NCBI GenBank assembly: GCA_933207985.1
Contig: OW240915.1
Location: 261,700,395-261,764,394, forward strand
Direction: 5' to 3'
From: Pelobates cultripes
Taxonomy: Eukaryota; Chordata; Amphibia; Anura; Pelobatidae
Length of the DNA stretch: 64,000 nt
Shown one piece after another: positions 55,895-64,000 of the stretch. A program made the position numbers and the translations under genes. The stretch's first letter is position 1; each line of letters opens with the position of its first letter. Under the pieces are notes generated by a model. That model had not been told where the DNA came from and made no database searches. It saw only the letters and a list, made by a program, of their open reading frames with translations.

Positions 55895-56943
55895 TTTTTT
55901 CTTTAATTCTTTTGAAATATGAGGCTTTGGGATCCGGGAACCAATATGCTAAAATGACTTGTTTACCTGGTTAGCTCAGTATAGTTATATATGGGTCTTG
56001 CATTAGTATGGGCATGTGATTTTGTATTAGCACAAAAATACAGTCTACCCAATTTGTACAGGCCCTGGCAGTTTGTGATTTCACACTTGTAAACATGGTA
56101 GTGAGCACATGAGTGGGTCTTACCACTACTTCACCTTAACACTAACAGCTTTAACACTACTTTTGCCAGTTTTGTGGCAATACATTATATCCTACATTCA
56201 GCACTCAACCACAGAAATCCACCCATCTTCCACTGCATCCTTGGCAGCACACGACAGCATTAAAGAAATAACCAGCTGCATTTGCTTTAATTCCTAGTCC
56301 TTATTTGCTCACACCTTAATCCTCACGGCTTCCAAAGATAGACACTGACTCACTATTTCCTGCTTAGTAGATAACAGGACAATCCTGGAATTTTTGTTTG
56401 GTAATAGTATGGAGTCATTTTAACTACTCTCTATTATATAAGAGTTAAACCCGTATACCCATAGTTTACCATAAATGGTGCTGGATGTACTGCGCTAGAA
56501 GATAGGTCTTTATAACAAGACTTGTACAAGAATTCATTTGAGCTGGTTTGGCCAACTATAATTCCTTTTCATTAATACCGAAAAAAAAAACGCACTCGTA
56601 AACCTATTTGGAATCAATTTATTCAATGATCGACAGGAATTTTATTAAGATAAACACGCCCAAACAAACCTATCTATTTATAACCAACTCCCTTTATCCT
56701 TTGTTGTTTGTTATTTTCTTTGTTTTTTTAATTTGTTGGTTAGATAATATGAATTGAAAATTGTTCGAAAATACACAATGTTGTTATGCCTCTGCTACTG
56801 TTCATATACAAAACAAATTCAGTCATTCTGAACTACTATAGCAATTGATACCTGTAGAACAGTCTAATTATTCAAACACAACTTTCATTGAGGATATAAT
56901 GACACACTATAACTGTCAGAGAGACTAGTACATCCATAGGTAT
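55895..56943. other. unassigned AT-rich sequence
   Basis: No repeat ends or coding region recognised. Confidence 0.5.
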
Positions 56944-57690
56944 TGTGATAAAGTGAAGACAGATAGGCCTACAACATTTAACCCCAGGGGTGTATGTGTA
57001 AGATGTGTTGTAGGCAACACAAAACACTGTTTAGTTATGGGCCCCTGGGGTGGAGCATTTGGAGAGAAGGGTGGGCCAATGCTCCACTCCACAGTTTAGT
57101 GGTTTTCTGGGGAGACATGGATCCAGGCCAGGGTTTTTTGGATCGTCTCCAACCCACTGCTCAGCTGCAGTTAATGAGCTGTTGCAGTGGGAATAAACTC
57201 CTCCCTGCTAGGCAAGTAAAAGAGAGGGATTGCTGGCTTCCACCCAGGAAGCAGGCAGGAGAGAGGCTGTTCTCTCCATATAGAGAGTCAAGAAGACTAG
57301 GCACTGGGAGTGCGGAAAGGAAAGCAGTCAGGGCAAGGCTGGCTTGGAGCACTGGGAGTGCAGAAAGGAAAGCAGTCAGGGCAAGGCTGGCTTGGAGCAC
57401 TAGGAGTGCGGAAAGGAACACAACAGGCTAGCCAGCAGAGTGTTGCTAACTAATAAGGTTGGTGCCATATGTTTTGTTAGTTTAACCCTGATAGAGAGGG
57501 ATGTTCAAAGTGAGTTAGTGCTCAGACCGAGCTAGGTTTTTGTTTATAGGGTTTTGTGTTACATTTATGTTTTAATTTACTGCTGTATCCTGTGTGGATT
57601 TGCAAATAAAGTGACTGGATTATATGCAATTACAAGGACTGTGCATGTTTTTGCCCTAGAGGACCGTGCTACCTGCTGACAAGGATCACA
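56944..57690 (+). repeat. 5' LTR
   Basis: TGTGATAAAGTGAAG...AAGGATCACA, 747 bp with TG...CA ends and matching inverted termini (TGTGAT/ATCACA). AATAAA lies at 57605-57610. A roughly 45-bp duplicated unit (GAGTGCGGAAAGGAAAGCAGTC) lies at 57307-57412. Confidence 0.95.
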
Positions 57691-57693
57691 ATA

Positions 57694-57712
57694 TGGTGGA
57701 GAATGCGGGCAT
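57694..57712 (+). promoter_or_regulatory. primer binding site, tRNA-Ala
   Basis: TGGTGGAGAATGCGGGCAT starts three bases after the LTR. It complements the 3' end of vertebrate tRNA-Ala (…GCCCGCATTCTCCA plus CCA). Confidence 0.85.
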
Positions 57713-57829
57713 AGTAGCACATTGAGGGTCTGTGGGTGTGCCAGTCATTCAGTAGTCTACTTGAGGACTTTTTATTTTTGCAGACCTGTTTAAAAAAAAA
57801 AAAAAAAAAAAGTAGCACTGTACCTTTAA

Positions 57830-62093
<4,264 letters not shown>

Positions 62094-62097
62094 GTAT

Positions 62098-63300
62098 GTA
62101 CTAGATTACGGCGCCACCACATTAGAAGAGGTACTATTTTGAACCTGGTAATGTCATATAATTGGTAAGATATAAAAATCCCACTTGCCTAAAAAAAAAT
62201 AATGGGTCAATAGTATGATTAAATAGGTACTTTATTTCTAGTTCAAATATAGTATTCAGTATTTGGACTGAAACCTTAAAGTGATTGTTATTGACCTCCT
62301 TGGAAAAGTCTTCTAGCTCACGATGGATGTAGTGCCTAAACTCAAATCCCAATTATTTACTACTTCTATCTAACCACATTTTCCCAATGTCTCCATTTTG
62401 GAATGCGTAAACATAGACTGTTAGCAGGAAATTGGAATTGTACTCATGACAAAAAAAGTAATTACACATTTACCAGGTCATAACAGTTGTTATGGCTCAA
62501 TAAAAGGTTTTTAAGACATTTACACACTTTATAGTGGGCAGTAAATGTTGTGGTTGGTTTTTGAAATTCAACAAATCCATTTATCTTGTCACAAGTTGTT
62601 TAAGGGTGATTGTAAGGAGCAAACAGCATATTACAATTAGTTGAAAAAGTTGTAATTATAAAACATATTGTAATAGGGTATTTTTATTTGAACTCATATT
62701 TGTAGCTGTATTAGCACGGATTCTCTACATATGCCATATCATCACTGTATTTTACTTCTATAATTGAATTTGTAGATTTCTAATAAACCTAAACTGCTTG
62801 ACCTATATACTCTGTCATGACCAGTAGAAAGCTTTGTGTACAGAATTGAGCAAGTCTTTTTATATCAATAAGCCATACCCTTCTGTGATATAGATTCTGT
62901 AATTTGGCTAATCATACAACACAAAAACATGTCAACAACATGCAATATTACCTATTTGGATGCAAGCATAAATTCCACATTCTTTTTTGTAAATGTCACT
63001 ATTGGAACAATGTTACATATTTTTGTGAAAAATGTGGTATTTTCCCACAAAAACCAAATTGTACTGTAGTTCCAGAAGACCATTGAAAGCAATGCAAACA
63101 ATGATGGAGTCTACAGATAGCACAGAGGTGGAATGTGATAAAGCTTCAGAGAGACTTTTTAAAATACATTACTGAACATCATAGTGAGTAAAGCAAGATA
63201 AATACTATATAGGTGGGAGAGGGCCTGACTGCTGACCGTGCAGGATGCAAGTTGCTAGAGCTCCATGACTATCTCCTCAGATTAAGCTAAAAAAGCAATA
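62098..63300. other. unassigned AT-rich sequence
   Basis: No repeat ends, coding region or RNA gene recognised. Confidence 0.5.
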
Positions 63301-63301
63301 G

Positions 63302-63740
63302 TTAAAGCGATTTATCGTCACCAACTCAACTTTTAAGGGATACTATACTCACCAACTTGATGTATTTGTTCTGGTTAGTATAGCCTGTAACTGCAGGCAT
63401 TTTCATATAAACACTGCCTTTTCAGAAAAGGCAATTTTTACATTGCTTCCTAAGAACACCACAAGTAGCAGTTACTCACACGGCCACTAGAGGTGCTTCC
63501 TGGGTCAGTGCTGCACTGTGTGCAGCACTGACATTCAGCGTCTCCATGCACTGCATATATGTATATTTACCTAAAAAAAATAAAAATAATAATAATAATA
63601 ATAATCTTAAAGGAAAAGTACTACATTTACTGAAATCACTTAAAGGGATATCACTAACTAAACAAAGCATGACACTCGCTGGAAGCTTAAACGTCTCTGT
63701 GGGAATACATTGATTTATTTTTTCCATGATGCTATAGGTC
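63302..63740. mobile_element. TTAA MITE fragments, nested
   Basis: TTAAAGCGATTTATCGTCACC (63303) and TTAAGGGATACTATACTCACC (63333) are two copies of the left end seen at 11713. The second continues through GCCTGTAACTGCAGGC and CGGCCACTAGAGGTGCTTCC to about 63545, as in the larger element. A further TTAAAGGGATATCAC start is at 63642. Right ends are missing. Confidence 0.7.
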
Positions 63741-64000
63741 GTTTGTTGGACTTTCTGTATAATTATAACTTTATGAGTCCCACTTTACTATACTAGTAGC
63801 AGTACCTTCTGCATGCGGAAACGTAATCAGTGACATCTGGTGGTATAGTTTTTGCTATATTTTTTTCTATTTCATTAACAGGAGTGGGCATATCTCTGAA
63901 CATGTGTTTTACTTTACTTGGTCCTAAGTTCTGCTGTTTATGCCGTGCTATGGTTTGTCTGGGTCATTTAATAGCCACACGCTCTATCATAAAATTTGTT

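Overview
This window looks like repeat-dense intergenic or intronic DNA from a vertebrate with a large genome, most likely an anuran amphibian. The species cannot be named from the sequence. Support: L1/Tx1-type LINEs, many short TTAA-flanked elements with TTAAAGGRACAC-type ends, many non-autonomous hAT elements with 8-bp target duplications, Ty3/gypsy elements with a cellular tRNA-Leu or tRNA-Ala primer site, and a Penelope-type hammerhead-like motif. I recognise no ordinary host gene and no tRNA, rRNA or CRISPR feature. Every long reading frame I can interpret belongs to a transposable element. Two assembly gaps (20572-20671, 38922-39283) both lie inside hAT elements.

Layout. 1-16 kb: a 91-bp tandem repeat, a LINE 3' end (840-1515), TTAA elements and hAT elements, a long GT microsatellite (4.2-5.0 kb), a 1.8-kb TTAA element with a GC-rich satellite core (11713-13545), and a hAT carrying a palindromic minisatellite (14189-15533). 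16.6-29.2 kb: an older tandem repeat split by successive insertions: an antisense LINE with ORF2 (itself split by a hAT at 18950-21001), a sense LINE with ORF1 only (itself hit by a hAT at 26656-27308), a Penelope-like element with a hammerhead-like motif (28119-29077), and an antisense gypsy LTR (from 29210). 30-40 kb: a large hAT with a minisatellite core (30888-33218), a second ORF1-only LINE (antisense, 34.6-36.4 kb) with a TTAA element in its tail, a TTAA element with two long internal palindromes (36612-37915), and an 80-bp TTAA element split by a hAT (38282-39412).

40-51 kb: a non-autonomous gypsy relative coding an 18-residue repeat, a solo LTR (42514-42981), then a nearly complete Ty3/gypsy element (44232-51346) with the integrase-before-reverse-transcriptase order of the Gmr1 lineage. 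Its LTRs are almost identical, its coding region has three frameshifts, and its leader holds a second, foreign LTR end plus primer site. It sits exactly in the catalytic YxDD codons of an older LINE reverse transcriptase. 55 kb: another solo LTR (55033-55889).

57-62 kb holds the most notable object: a young LTR retrotransposon (56944-62093) with one uninterrupted 1326-codon frame. The frame joins a gag-like N-terminus, a segment strongly resembling the host chromatin protein MIER1 (acidic stretch plus most of the ELM2 domain), a zinc knuckle, a protease-like region with its catalytic Asp replaced, and a truncated reverse transcriptase whose YxDD is damaged. I read it as a non-autonomous, trans-mobilised element that captured a spliced host gene segment. 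The remaining stretches (about 1.5-2.9, 7.8-11.7, 43.0-43.9, 51.5-54.5, 55.9-56.9 and 62.1-63.3 kb) show nothing I can assign.
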